Positions 8,833-15,715 of a stretch of DNA of 64,000 nt are shown piece after piece. The translations under genes were made by a program, and so were the position numbers. This stretch comes from Microbaculum marinum (lineage in GTDB: Bacteria; Pseudomonadota; Alphaproteobacteria; Rhizobiales; Tepidamorphaceae), in the NCBI RefSeq assembly GCF_042646165.1, contig NZ_JBHRTC010000010.1; one strand, written 5' to 3'. The notes beneath the pieces are model-generated. The model worked only from the letters and a program-made list of their open reading frames with translations, did not search any database and had not been told where the DNA came from. Each line of letters starts with the position of its first letter. Positions within the stretch are counted from its first letter, which is position 1.

Positions 8833-8862
8833 CGTCACCAAAACAAACGGGAGGACAGCATC

Positions 8863-10068
8863 ATGCTGCACATACTGAAGAAACTGACGCCGGCACTGGC
8901 GCTCGCGGCCCTCGTCGCCAGCCAGGGTCCGGCGGGCGCGCAGGCGCCCGGCGTCTCCGACACCGAGATCAAGATCGGCCAGACCATGGCCTACAGCGGC
9001 CCGGCGTCGTCCTACGGCGTGATCGGCAAGGCCGAGGCCGCCTATTTCGACATGGTCAACGACAACGGCGGCATCAACGGCCGCAAGATCAACCTGATCA
9101 GCCTGGACGACGGCTACAGCCCGCCGAAGACGGTGGAGCTGACCCGGCAGCTCGTCGAGCAGGACGGCGTCGCCTTCATCTTCCAGAGCCTCGGCACGCC
9201 GCCCAGCACCGCCGTCCAGAAGTACCTCAACCAGAAGGGCGTGCCGCAGCTGTTCATCGCGTCGGGCGCGGGCAAGTGGAACAATCCCGAGGAGTTCCCG
9301 TGGTCGACCGGATGGCAACCGACCTATCCGACCGAATCGGCGGTGTTCGGCAAGCACATCCTGCAGACCAACCCGGATGCGAAGGTCGCCGTCCTCTATC
9401 AGAACGACGATCTTGGCCGCGACTACCGCAAGGGCCTGGTCGATGCCTTCGGCGACCGCTTCGAGGACATCGTCGTCGGCGAGGCGACCTTCGAGGCGAG
9501 CGATCCGACGGTCGACTCGCAGATCGTCAGCCTGCAGGCGAGCGGCGCCGACACGCTGGTGCTCGCCGGCCTGCCGCGGCCGGTCGCCCAGGCGATCCGC
9601 AAGGCCTACGACATCGGCTGGAAGCCGACGCTCTACCTGCCGTCGGGATCGAGCTCCGTCTCCTCCGTCCTGACTCCGGCCGGCCTCGACAAGTCGGTGG
9701 GCGCGGTCACCGTCGGCTTCCTCAAGGACCCGACCGACGCGCAGTGGGCCGACGACGAGGAGTACAAGGCCTATGCCGAGTGGATGGACAAGTACTATCC
9801 CGACGGCGACAAGGCGGAGTTCCTCAACGCCTTCGGCTACGCCGCGGCCGCGACGCTGGTGAAGGTGCTGGAAATGGCGGGCGACGACCTGTCGCGCGAG
9901 AACATCATGAAGCAGGTGGAAAGTCTCGACGACGTTGCCGTCCCGATGCTGCTGCCCGGCGTCACCGTCAGCGTCAGCCCGGAGAACCATAGCCCGATCC
10001 GCAAGATGCGCACGATGCGCTTCAACGGCGAGAAGTGGGAGATCTTCGGCGACCTGATCGAGGGCTGA
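8863..10068 (+). CDS. Liv-type ABC transporter periplasmic substrate-binding protein
   Basis: 401 residues. A Sec signal peptide (charged MLHILKK, hydrophobic stretch, cleavage near AGAQA, residue ~27) is followed by a type I periplasmic binding fold of the Peripla_BP_6 family (DTEIKIGQTMAYSGPAS, NDNGGINGRKINLISLDDGYSP). It captures the substrate for the membrane subunits encoded just upstream. A GGGAGGA ribosome site lies about eight bases before the ATG. It is the last gene of the operon and is followed by a strong GC hairpin. The ligand cannot be told from the sequence. Confidence 0.92.
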   Translation: MLHILKKLTPALALAALVASQGPAGAQAPGVSDTEIKIGQTMAYSGPASSYGVIGKAEAAYFDMVNDNGGINGRKINLISLDDGYSPPKTVELTRQLVEQDGVAFIFQSLGTPPSTAVQKYLNQKGVPQLFIASGAGKWNNPEEFPWSTGWQPTYPTESAVFGKHILQTNPDAKVAVLYQNDDLGRDYRKGLVDAFGDRFEDIVVGEATFEASDPTVDSQIVSLQASGADTLVLAGLPRPVAQAIRKAYDIGWKPTLYLPSGSSSVSSVLTPAGLDKSVGAVTVGFLKDPTDAQWADDEEYKAYAEWMDKYYPDGDKAEFLNAFGYAAAATLVKVLEMAGDDLSRENIMKQVESLDDVAVPMLLPGVTVSVSPENHSPIRKMRTMRFNGEKWEIFGDLIEG

Positions 10069-10078
10069 GCCGCACCAT

Positions 10079-10109
10079 CGACCGGCCCGGCCGGATCCGG
10101 GCCGGGTCG
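10079..10109 (+). terminator. GC-rich hairpin after the Liv operon
   Basis: Inverted repeat CGACCGGCCCGG / CCGGGCCGGGTCG around GGAT, interrupted by one bulged base, starting 10 bp after the binding-protein stop. There is no T-run, so it may stabilise the 3' end or terminate inefficiently rather than act as a classical intrinsic terminator. Confidence 0.5.
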
Positions 10110-10175
10110 CCTCCCAAGCACCGCCGCGCGGCGGATTCGCCCCGCCGCGTAGCCCTCCCCGGCCGCCCTGTAGCC

Positions 10176-10199
10176 TGGATGGAGCGCAAGCGTAATCCG
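10176..10199 (+). repeat. Short dispersed repeat, copy 1 (GGAT...TAATCC type)
   Basis: 24 bp that begins TGGATGGAGCG and ends CGTAATCCG, with short complementary ends (GGAT/ATCC). A 23-bp exact match is found at 10640. Elements with this look are frequent between genes in rhizobial-type genomes. Confidence 0.7.
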
Positions 10200-10233
10200 G
10201 GGCCGCTTTATAGCTAAGAGCCTCCCGCCGCTT

Positions 10234-10323
10234 CGCGCCCGCCCTCGTGGTTCGAGACAGCCGCTGACGCGGCTTCCTCACCATGAGGGCTTCGAGGGGC
10301 CAGACCTGCGGCAGCCGTACGCG
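10234..10323 (+). repeat. 90-bp extragenic direct repeat, copy 1
   Basis: Differs from the copy at 10687-10776 at only four of 90 positions, all in the last third. Within it are two internal palindromes: AGCCGC TGAC GCGGCT and CCTCA CCA TGAGG, so each copy can form two hairpins. No coding potential. Behaves like a REP/BIME-type extragenic element. Confidence 0.8.
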
Positions 10324-10394
10324 GCCGTCCCCGGATCAAGCCCCGGAGTCAACTGCGGCGTGGCGTGTCCGAGCCGCAGGTCAAACCCTTCCTT

Positions 10395-10498
10395 CGTCAT
10401 CCCGGCCGGAGCGCAGCGCAGAGCCGGGATCGGAGAGCCCCCGCCTCTCCGTGGCTCTCCGATCCCGGATAATCGCGTCCGCGATTTCCGGGATGACG
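10395..10498. repeat. Nested palindromic extragenic element
   Basis: Outer arms CGTCATCCCGG (10395-10405) and CCGGGATGACG (10488-10498) enclose an inner perfect 16-bp inverted repeat CCGGGATCGGAGAGCC (10424-10439) / GGCTCTCCGATCCCGG (10453-10468), plus a third small stem AATCGCG TC CGCGATT (10471-10486). The transcript could fold into a three-stem structure. The plan matches palindromic extragenic elements common in Hyphomicrobiales. Confidence 0.8.
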
Positions 10499-10639
10499 GT
10501 GGACAACGAAGGGGGCGGCCCTACCTCCGCGGCTTCGCCCCATCGGCGCAAAGCCCCCTTGCACCGACGACGTCCCGGACCTGATCCGAGACCCAGCGCA
10601 AAACCAGGCGAAGCCGCCGTGCCTCGCTCCGCGGAGCCC

Positions 10640-10662
10640 GGATGGAGCGCAAGCGTAATCCG
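10640..10662 (+). repeat. Short dispersed repeat, copy 2 (GGAT...TAATCC type)
   Basis: Exact 23-bp match to the element at 10176-10199, in the same orientation and again located shortly before a copy of the 90-bp repeat, so the two elements travel as a composite unit. Confidence 0.7.
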
Positions 10663-10686
10663 CGCCGCCTTCCGACGGCCTCTCGC

Positions 10687-10776
10687 CGCGCCCGCCCTCG
10701 TGGTTCGAGACAGCCGCTGACGCGGCTTCCTCACCATGAGGGCTTGGAAGGGCCGGACCTGCGGCAGCCGCACGCG
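10687..10776 (+). repeat. 90-bp extragenic direct repeat, copy 2
   Basis: 86 of 90 bases identical to 10234-10323. Immediately 3' of the TetR gene on the opposite strand, so read from the regulator side it lies in the 3' flank and could also influence transcript end formation. Confidence 0.8.
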
Positions 10777-10832
10777 GGTCCCCGATCCGGTCTCCGGCGT
10801 CGACTGCGTCGTCGAAGGAAGCCGCCGCTCCT

Positions 10833-11444
10833 TCAGCGCGTGCGCAGTCCGTCGACGAAGATGTCGATCAGCCGCAGCACCTTGGCCTGCCAGTCGGGCT
10901 TGCCGTACATCTGGTAGCACATGCCCACCAGCGTCAGCAGCAGGTCGTCCGGAGCGACGTCGGCGCGGATCTCGCCGGCCGCGACCGCCCGGTCGAGCAG
11001 CGAGCCGACCGAGGCCGTCAGCCTTTCGGCCGTGTAGGCATGCAGCTCCGAGGAGCCCTGCGCGGCGAGCGCCAGGGCGACCAGCATGCCCTTCTTCGTC
11101 GCAACCAGCCGGACGCTCGCGTGCAGCCAGCGGCGCAGGCCGTCGACGGGCGCCGCCTCGCTCCCCAGCTTCAGCGACAGGTCGTGGAGCTGATCCACCT
11201 CGTGGCGGTAGACCGCCTCGAACAGGTCCTCGCGCGTCGGAAAGTGCCGGTAGAGCGTGCCGATGCCGACACCGGCCGTTCGGGCCACGGCCTCGAGGCT
11301 CGCGTCGGGACCGCCGGCGCTGAACACCTCGGCGGCGGCGTCGAGCAGGCGCAGCCGGTTGCGCTGCGCATCGGCGCGCGGCTTTCGCGCCCGGCTACCC
11401 GTAGTCCTGGTTCCTGGGCCGGAGTCCTGCGGCTTATCTGCCAT
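10833..11444 (-). CDS. TetR family transcriptional repressor
   Basis: 203 residues. N-terminal helix-turn-helix (about residues 30-70: LEAVARTAGVGIGTLYRHFPTREDLFEAVYRHEV is the recognisable core) and a helical ligand-binding C-terminal domain of the TetR_C_33/SbtR kind. The ATG shown is preserved by AGGA six bases upstream; an in-frame ATG 22 codons earlier lies inside the operator region and is unlikely. Divergent from the PaoABC-like operon, and two palindromes between them are probable binding sites, so it most likely represses both genes until an aldehyde or related ligand is bound. Confidence 0.88.
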   Translation of the reverse strand: MADKPQDSGPGTRTTGSRARKPRADAQRNRLRLLDAAAEVFSAGGPDASLEAVARTAGVGIGTLYRHFPTREDLFEAVYRHEVDQLHDLSLKLGSEAAPVDGLRRWLHASVRLVATKKGMLVALALAAQGSSELHAYTAERLTASVGSLLDRAVAAGEIRADVAPDDLLLTLVGMCYQMYGKPDWQAKVLRLIDIFVDGLRTR

Positions 11445-11477
11445 TCTGTTCCTGCCTGCCTCCCGCCTCCCGAAAAA

Positions 11478-11516
11478 CGGAGGCTCCCTCCTCTTGCAAA
11501 GCGGAGGCACCCTCCG
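11478..11516. promoter_or_regulatory. Pair of TetR-type palindromic operators
   Basis: Two near-identical palindromes, CGGAGGCTCCCTCC (11478-11491, arms GGAGG/CCTCC) and CGGAGGCACCCTCCG (11502-11516, arms CGGAGG/CCTCCG), with centres 24-25 bp apart. The second fills the spacer of the rightward promoter; the first covers the leader of the TetR gene. The arrangement fits autoregulation plus repression of the aldehyde oxidoreductase operon. Confidence 0.75.
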
Positions 11517-11522
11517 TATAAT
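11494..11522 (+). promoter_or_regulatory. Sigma70-type promoter of the PaoABC-like operon
   Basis: -35 TTGCAA (11494-11499), 17-bp spacer and a perfect -10 TATAAT (11517-11522). The spacer is one of the operator palindromes, so repressor binding would block RNA polymerase directly. Predicted start near 11529 gives a leader of about 150 nt before the first gene. Confidence 0.8.
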
Positions 11523-11678
11523 ACATCACATGGCGCCCGGGCACAGTCGCCCCGGTGCCGGGCCGGGTGGCCAACCGTTTACCCCCGAATGGCCGCAGGT
11601 GCGACCCAGCACTCCCTCATGGCCTCCCGGCCGCCCCGAACTCTACATCAGCAACCCGTGCCTGACTGGAGTCCCCCG

Positions 11679-12176
11679 ATGACATTCTCCATCAGCCTCG
11701 CCATCAATGGCGAGCAACGAACGGTCGAACTCGACGATCCGCGCGTCACCCTGCTCGACCTGCTGCGCGAGCGCCTCGAGCTTACCGGAACCAAGAAGGG
11801 CTGCGACCGCGGCCAGTGCGGCGCCTGCACCGTCCTGCTCGACGGCCGCCGCGTCAATGCCTGCCTGGCGCTGGCGGTCAGCTGCGACGGCGGCGAGGTC
11901 GTCACCATCGAAGGCCTGGCCGACGGCGACGAGCTGCACCCGGTGCAGGCCGCCTTCATCGACCACGACGGCTTCCAGTGCGGCTTCTGCACGCCCGGCC
12001 AGGTGATGAGCGCGGTCGGCCTGATCGCCGAAGGCGAGGCCGGCGCCGACCCCGAGCGCATCCGCGAGGGCATGAGCGGCAACCTGTGCCGCTGCGCCGC
12101 CTACAAGGGCATCACCGAAGCGGTGCTGGACGCCCGGGAGAGGATGGCCGGACGCAGCGAAAGGAGCGCGGCATGA
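11679..12176 (+). CDS. paoA: Molybdenum aldehyde oxidoreductase, 2Fe-2S subunit (PaoA/YagT-like)
   Basis: 165 residues. Plant-type ferredoxin cysteines C42, C47, C50 and C62, followed by the second cluster cysteines C101/C104 (QCGFCTPG) and C137/C139 (NLCRC). Carries electrons from the molybdenum centre to FAD. Unlike E. coli PaoA (YagT) there is no twin-arginine leader: the protein begins straight with the ferredoxin strand, so this enzyme is probably cytoplasmic. GGAG lies seven bases before the ATG. ATGA overlap with the next gene. Confidence 0.9.
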   Translation: MTFSISLAINGEQRTVELDDPRVTLLDLLRERLELTGTKKGCDRGQCGACTVLLDGRRVNACLALAVSCDGGEVVTIEGLADGDELHPVQAAFIDHDGFQCGFCTPGQVMSAVGLIAEGEAGADPERIREGMSGNLCRCAAYKGITEAVLDARERMAGRSERSAA

Positions 12177-13231
12177 AACGCTTCGACTACGTGAAACCCG
12201 CCAGCGTTCCCGAGGCGGTCGCCGCCGCCGCCGAGCCAGGCTCGGCCTATCTCGCCGCCGGAACCAACCTCGTCGACCTGATGAAGGGCGGCGCGATGCG
12301 GCCCGACCGGCTCGTCGACGTCAGCCGCCTGCCCGGCCTCGACGCAATAGAGCGGCTTGCCGACGGCGGCGTGCGGATCGGCGCGCTGGTGCGCAACGCG
12401 ACGCTGGCCCGGGATCCGGGCTTCGCGCGCGACTTTCCGGCGGTGGCCGAGGCACTGCTGTCGGGCGCGTCGGCGCAGCTGCGCAACGCCGCCACCGTCG
12501 GCGGCAACCTGATGCAGCGCACCCGCTGCCCCTACTTCCACGACACCGCCAGCGCCTGCAACCGCCGCGACCCGGGCGCCGGCTGCGATGCGCTCGGCGG
12601 CGAGAACCGGCTGCACGCGGTGCTCGGCTGGAGCGAGGCCTGCATCGCCACGCACCCGTCCGACTTCTGCGTGCCGCTGGTGGCGCTCGGCGCGGTCGTC
12701 GAGATCGAGGGCAGGGCGGGCCGGCGCGAGATCGAGCTTCAGGACCTGCACCTGCTGCCGGGCGACACGCCGGAGCGCGAGACCGCGCTCGAGCCGGGCG
12801 ACCTGATCGTCGCCGTGCGGCTGCCGGCGGAGGCGAGGGCCTATGCCGGCCACGCCCGCTACCTGAAGCTGCGCGAGCGCACCTCCTTCGCCTTCGCGGT
12901 GGTGTCGGCGGCAGCCGCGCTCGACATGGACGGCGGCACGGTCCGCAGCGCGCGCATCGCGCTCGGCGGCGTCGCCGCCAAGCCGTGGCGGGCCCCCGAG
13001 GCCGAACACCTGCTGGCCGGCGCCGACGCCGGGGAGGACGCCTTCCGGCGCGCCGCCGACGCGGCGCTCGCCGAGGCCAGGCCATCCGGCGACAACGCCT
13101 TCAAGATCGAACTCGCCAGACGGATCGTGGCGCGGGCCCTGACGCTGGCGGCAGCCGGTACGCCCGAACGCGTCGCCGCGCTGCCCGGCTCCCCCTTCTC
13201 CTCCAACGCCGGAGACCCGCAACATGCTTGA
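12173..13231 (+). CDS. paoB: Molybdenum aldehyde oxidoreductase, FAD subunit with 4Fe-4S insertion (PaoB/YagS-like)
   Basis: 352 residues. FAD-binding PCMH fold (LAAGTNLVDLMKGG, ATVGGNLMQ). The insertion LMQRTRCPYFHDTASACNRR...GAGCDAL with C119, C129 and C138 (and C157 a little further) matches the extra 4Fe-4S site described for E. coli PaoB, which sets this subgroup apart from ordinary CoxM proteins. The overlap with both neighbours (4 and 8 bases) supports a tightly co-translated three-subunit enzyme. Confidence 0.88.
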   Translation: MKRFDYVKPASVPEAVAAAAEPGSAYLAAGTNLVDLMKGGAMRPDRLVDVSRLPGLDAIERLADGGVRIGALVRNATLARDPGFARDFPAVAEALLSGASAQLRNAATVGGNLMQRTRCPYFHDTASACNRRDPGAGCDALGGENRLHAVLGWSEACIATHPSDFCVPLVALGAVVEIEGRAGRREIELQDLHLLPGDTPERETALEPGDLIVAVRLPAEARAYAGHARYLKLRERTSFAFAVVSAAAALDMDGGTVRSARIALGGVAAKPWRAPEAEHLLAGADAGEDAFRRAADAALAEARPSGDNAFKIELARRIVARALTLAAAGTPERVAALPGSPFSSNAGDPQHA

Positions 13232-15488
13232 GGTAACCAGCCTGCCGGCCGCGCCGCACATGCGCTACGGCTCCAATTCCGGCCAGGCGCTCACCCGCCG
13301 CGACGGCGTCCTGAAGGTGACCGGACAGGCCCGCTACGCCGCCGACAACCATCCCGAGGGCCTGCTCCACGCGGTCACCGCGACGAGCACGATCTCGCGC
13401 GGCCGGGTCATCCGTCTCGACGTCGAGGCGGCGAAGGCCCATCCCGGCGTCGTCGAGGTGATCACGCCGGCCAGCCGGCCGCCGCTGATGGCCGATCCCG
13501 ACTGGAAGGGCCATCTCTTCGCGTTCCGCACCGAGGCGCTCCAGAACGACCAGGTGCGCTACGCCAACCAGCCGATCGCCCTGGTCGTCGCCGAGACGCT
13601 GGAATCCGCCACCGAGGGCGCCGCGCTGCTGGCGCCGCAATACGAGACCGAGCCGGCCCGCACCGGCCTCGACCTCGAACGCTTCGCGCCGGAGGCGGTC
13701 GGCGTCGGATCGCCGCCCGGCGCAGCCGTCGGCGACGTCGAGGCGGCGCTCGGCGCCTCGGCGCGACGCATCGAGGCGAGCTTCGACACCGCGGCGCAGT
13801 ACCACAACGCGATGGAGCCGCACGGCCTCGTCGCCGCCTGGGACGGCGACCGGCTGACCATCGACATGCCGAACCAGGCGCCCGTCATGGCCGGCGCGGC
13901 CTTCGCCCGGTATTTCGGCATTCCGCCGGAGAACGTGCTGATCCGCACGCCGTTCGTCGGCGGCGGCTTCGGCTCCAAGGCGATCCTGAACGGCCCGCAG
14001 ATCCTCTGCATCCTGGCCGCCCGGATGCTGAACCGGCCGGTCAAGCTGGTGCTCAGCCGCGGCCAGATGTACGGGCCGGTCGGCCATCGCGGCCAGACCC
14101 GCCAGACGCTGCGGCTGGGCTTGGCCGACGACGGGCAGCTGACCGCGCTCGCACATCACGCGGTGGCGGCAACCAGCAGCTTCGACGAGTTCATCGAACC
14201 TGCCGCAGCCGTCTCCGAGCTGGTCTATGCCAGCCCGGCGATCTCGACGAGCCACGAGGCGGTGCGCAACGACATCGGCACGCCGGGGCCGATGCGGGCG
14301 CCGGGCGCCGCTTCCGGCTCGATCGCCCTCGAGGTCGCCATCGACGAGGCCGCCGAGGCCTGCGACATGGATCCGCTCGAGTTCCGCCTGAAGAACTACG
14401 CCGAGGCCGAGCCGATCTCCGGCAAGCCCTACTCCTCGAAGGCGCTGCGCGAATGCTACGCCGAGGCGGCCCGCAGCTTCGGCTGGTCGGGACGGCCGCT
14501 GGCGCCCCGGCAGATGCGCGACGAGGCCGGCCTGCTGGTCGGCTGGGGCATGGGCACCGCCGTGTTCCACTGTCCGATGTTCGCCGCCGAGGCCTGCGCC
14601 GTGCTGCGCAGCGACGGCACCGGCCTGGTCGAGACCTGCGGCATCGACATGGGTCAGGGCGCGTGGACGGCGCTCGCCCAGATCGCGGCGGACGGGCTCG
14701 GCCTCGACATCGACCAGGTCGAGTTCCGCTCCGGTTCCTCCGACCTGCCCGACGGCGGCATCGCCGGCGGCTCCGGCCACACCGCGACGGCTGGCATGGC
14801 GATCGACATGGCCGGGGCCGACGCCATCGCCCCGCTGGCCGACATTGCGACGGCCGACCCGGCTTCGCCGCTCTACGGCTCCGGCAATGCCGGCGTCGTC
14901 GCCCGCGAGGGGCGTCTCCACCGCCGCGACGACGAGACCCGCTCCGAGAGCTACGCCGATATCCTCGCCCGCGCCGGGGTGGCGCAGGTGGAGGGCACCG
15001 GCAGGGGCGGCCGCGACCCGGCGGCGGCGCAAGACCACGCACTGCAGGCGCACGGCGCCGTCTTCGCCGAGGTGAAGGTCGATCCCGACCTCGGCCAGGT
15101 CCGCGCCACCCGCCTGGTCGGCGCCTTCGCGGCCGGCCGGATCATCAACCCGCGGCTGGCGCTGAGCCAGCTGCACGGGGGCATGATCTGGGGCGTCTCC
15201 TTCGCCCTGCACGAGGCGGCGGTCGTCGACAGGCGCACGGGCCGGGTGATGAACGCCGATCTCGGCGAGTATCACCTGCCGGTCAACGCCGACGTGCCGT
15301 CGGTCGAGGCGCTGCTCGTCCCCGAGCAGGACCCCTACGTCAACGAACTCGGCATCAAGGGGGTGGGCGAGATCGGCATCACCGGCAGCGCCGGCGCGGT
15401 CGCCAACGCCGTGTGGCACGCGACGGGCATCCGAGTCCGCCGGTTCCCGGTGCGGATCGAGGATCTCATGATGTCCGCCGCAGCATAG
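13224..15488 (+). CDS. paoC: Molybdenum aldehyde oxidoreductase, molybdopterin subunit (PaoC/YagR-like)
   Basis: 754 residues, usual size. Aldehyde oxidase/xanthine dehydrogenase a/b hammerhead domain followed by the molybdopterin-binding domains (FVGGGFGSKA, MRAPGAASGSIALE, GIDMGQGAWTALAQI). The catalytic Glu of the family is E716 in GIKGVGEIG. Expected to oxidise aldehydes, often aromatic ones, to acids using molybdopterin cytosine dinucleotide. No cofactor-insertion chaperone (XdhC/PaoD type) follows in the window. Confidence 0.9.
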   Translation: MLEVTSLPAAPHMRYGSNSGQALTRRDGVLKVTGQARYAADNHPEGLLHAVTATSTISRGRVIRLDVEAAKAHPGVVEVITPASRPPLMADPDWKGHLFAFRTEALQNDQVRYANQPIALVVAETLESATEGAALLAPQYETEPARTGLDLERFAPEAVGVGSPPGAAVGDVEAALGASARRIEASFDTAAQYHNAMEPHGLVAAWDGDRLTIDMPNQAPVMAGAAFARYFGIPPENVLIRTPFVGGGFGSKAILNGPQILCILAARMLNRPVKLVLSRGQMYGPVGHRGQTRQTLRLGLADDGQLTALAHHAVAATSSFDEFIEPAAAVSELVYASPAISTSHEAVRNDIGTPGPMRAPGAASGSIALEVAIDEAAEACDMDPLEFRLKNYAEAEPISGKPYSSKALRECYAEAARSFGWSGRPLAPRQMRDEAGLLVGWGMGTAVFHCPMFAAEACAVLRSDGTGLVETCGIDMGQGAWTALAQIAADGLGLDIDQVEFRSGSSDLPDGGIAGGSGHTATAGMAIDMAGADAIAPLADIATADPASPLYGSGNAGVVAREGRLHRRDDETRSESYADILARAGVAQVEGTGRGGRDPAAAQDHALQAHGAVFAEVKVDPDLGQVRATRLVGAFAAGRIINPRLALSQLHGGMIWGVSFALHEAAVVDRRTGRVMNADLGEYHLPVNADVPSVEALLVPEQDPYVNELGIKGVGEIGITGSAGAVANAVWHATGIRVRRFPVRIEDLMMSAAA

Positions 15489-15522
15489 CGGTCTGCACCA
15501 CCCGCGGCGGAGGCCGGCACAT

Positions 15523-15550
15523 GCGGCGGGCTGCGACAGCGGCCCGCCGC
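15523..15550 (+). terminator. Intrinsic-type terminator after paoABC-like operon
   Basis: 12-bp stem GCGGCGGGCTGC / GCGGCCCGCCGC (one G-U pair) with loop GACA, followed by TTTCGGTTT. It starts 34 bp after the stop of the molybdopterin subunit and ahead of the next promoter. Confidence 0.65.
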
Positions 15551-15604
15551 TTTCGGTTTCGGGCCGTGGACACCGTGTCCCGGGAGGTTTTGCGATCCGG
15601 CTGC

Positions 15605-15651
15605 TTGACATCGGAATGAATTGCCAGAACAATCGATGCAAACGATTGCAT
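15605..15651 (+). promoter_or_regulatory. Promoter of the sugar ABC operon with LacI-type operator
   Basis: Perfect -35 TTGACA (15605-15610), 17-bp spacer, -10-like AACAAT (15628-15633). Directly downstream, across the expected start site, lies ATGCAAACGATTGCAT (15636-15651), a near-perfect palindrome with the central CG typical of LacI/GalR operators. The same 15-bp string recurs at 19351. The LacI-family gene at 22131 is the obvious candidate to bind. Confidence 0.8.
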
Positions 15652-15715
15652 AAGCATCCCGAAGCAGGATGCACGCACTGCCGGGCCGGTTTCCGGCGCT
15701 GCACGGAGGAAAAGC

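Larger units (their letters stand above)
10070..10832. other. Gene-free region of about 760 bp filled with palindromic and duplicated repeats
   Basis: No open frame here has a convincing start, ribosome site or protein-like composition. The region instead contains a nested palindrome (10395-10498), two copies of a 90-bp repeat, and two copies of a short GGATGGAGCG...TAATCCG element. It separates the Liv operon from the TetR/PaoABC locus and has the appearance of a landing area for extragenic repeats. Confidence 0.7.

Noticed and set aside
7738..10284. Very long minus-strand open frame opposite the Liv genes
   Set aside because: Composition is Arg/Asp/Gly-rich shadow sequence opposite well-recognised permease and binding-protein genes.
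10283..10720. Open frames in the repeat region after the Liv operon
   Set aside because: They run through palindromic repeats, lack ribosome sites and have unnatural composition.
10234..10776. CRISPR array
   Set aside because: Only two copies, 90 bp long and about 360 bp apart, with no regular spacers and no cas genes.
13101..15704. Long minus-strand open frame opposite the molybdopterin subunit
   Set aside because: Antisense of a conserved coding sequence, no ribosome site, no family resemblance.
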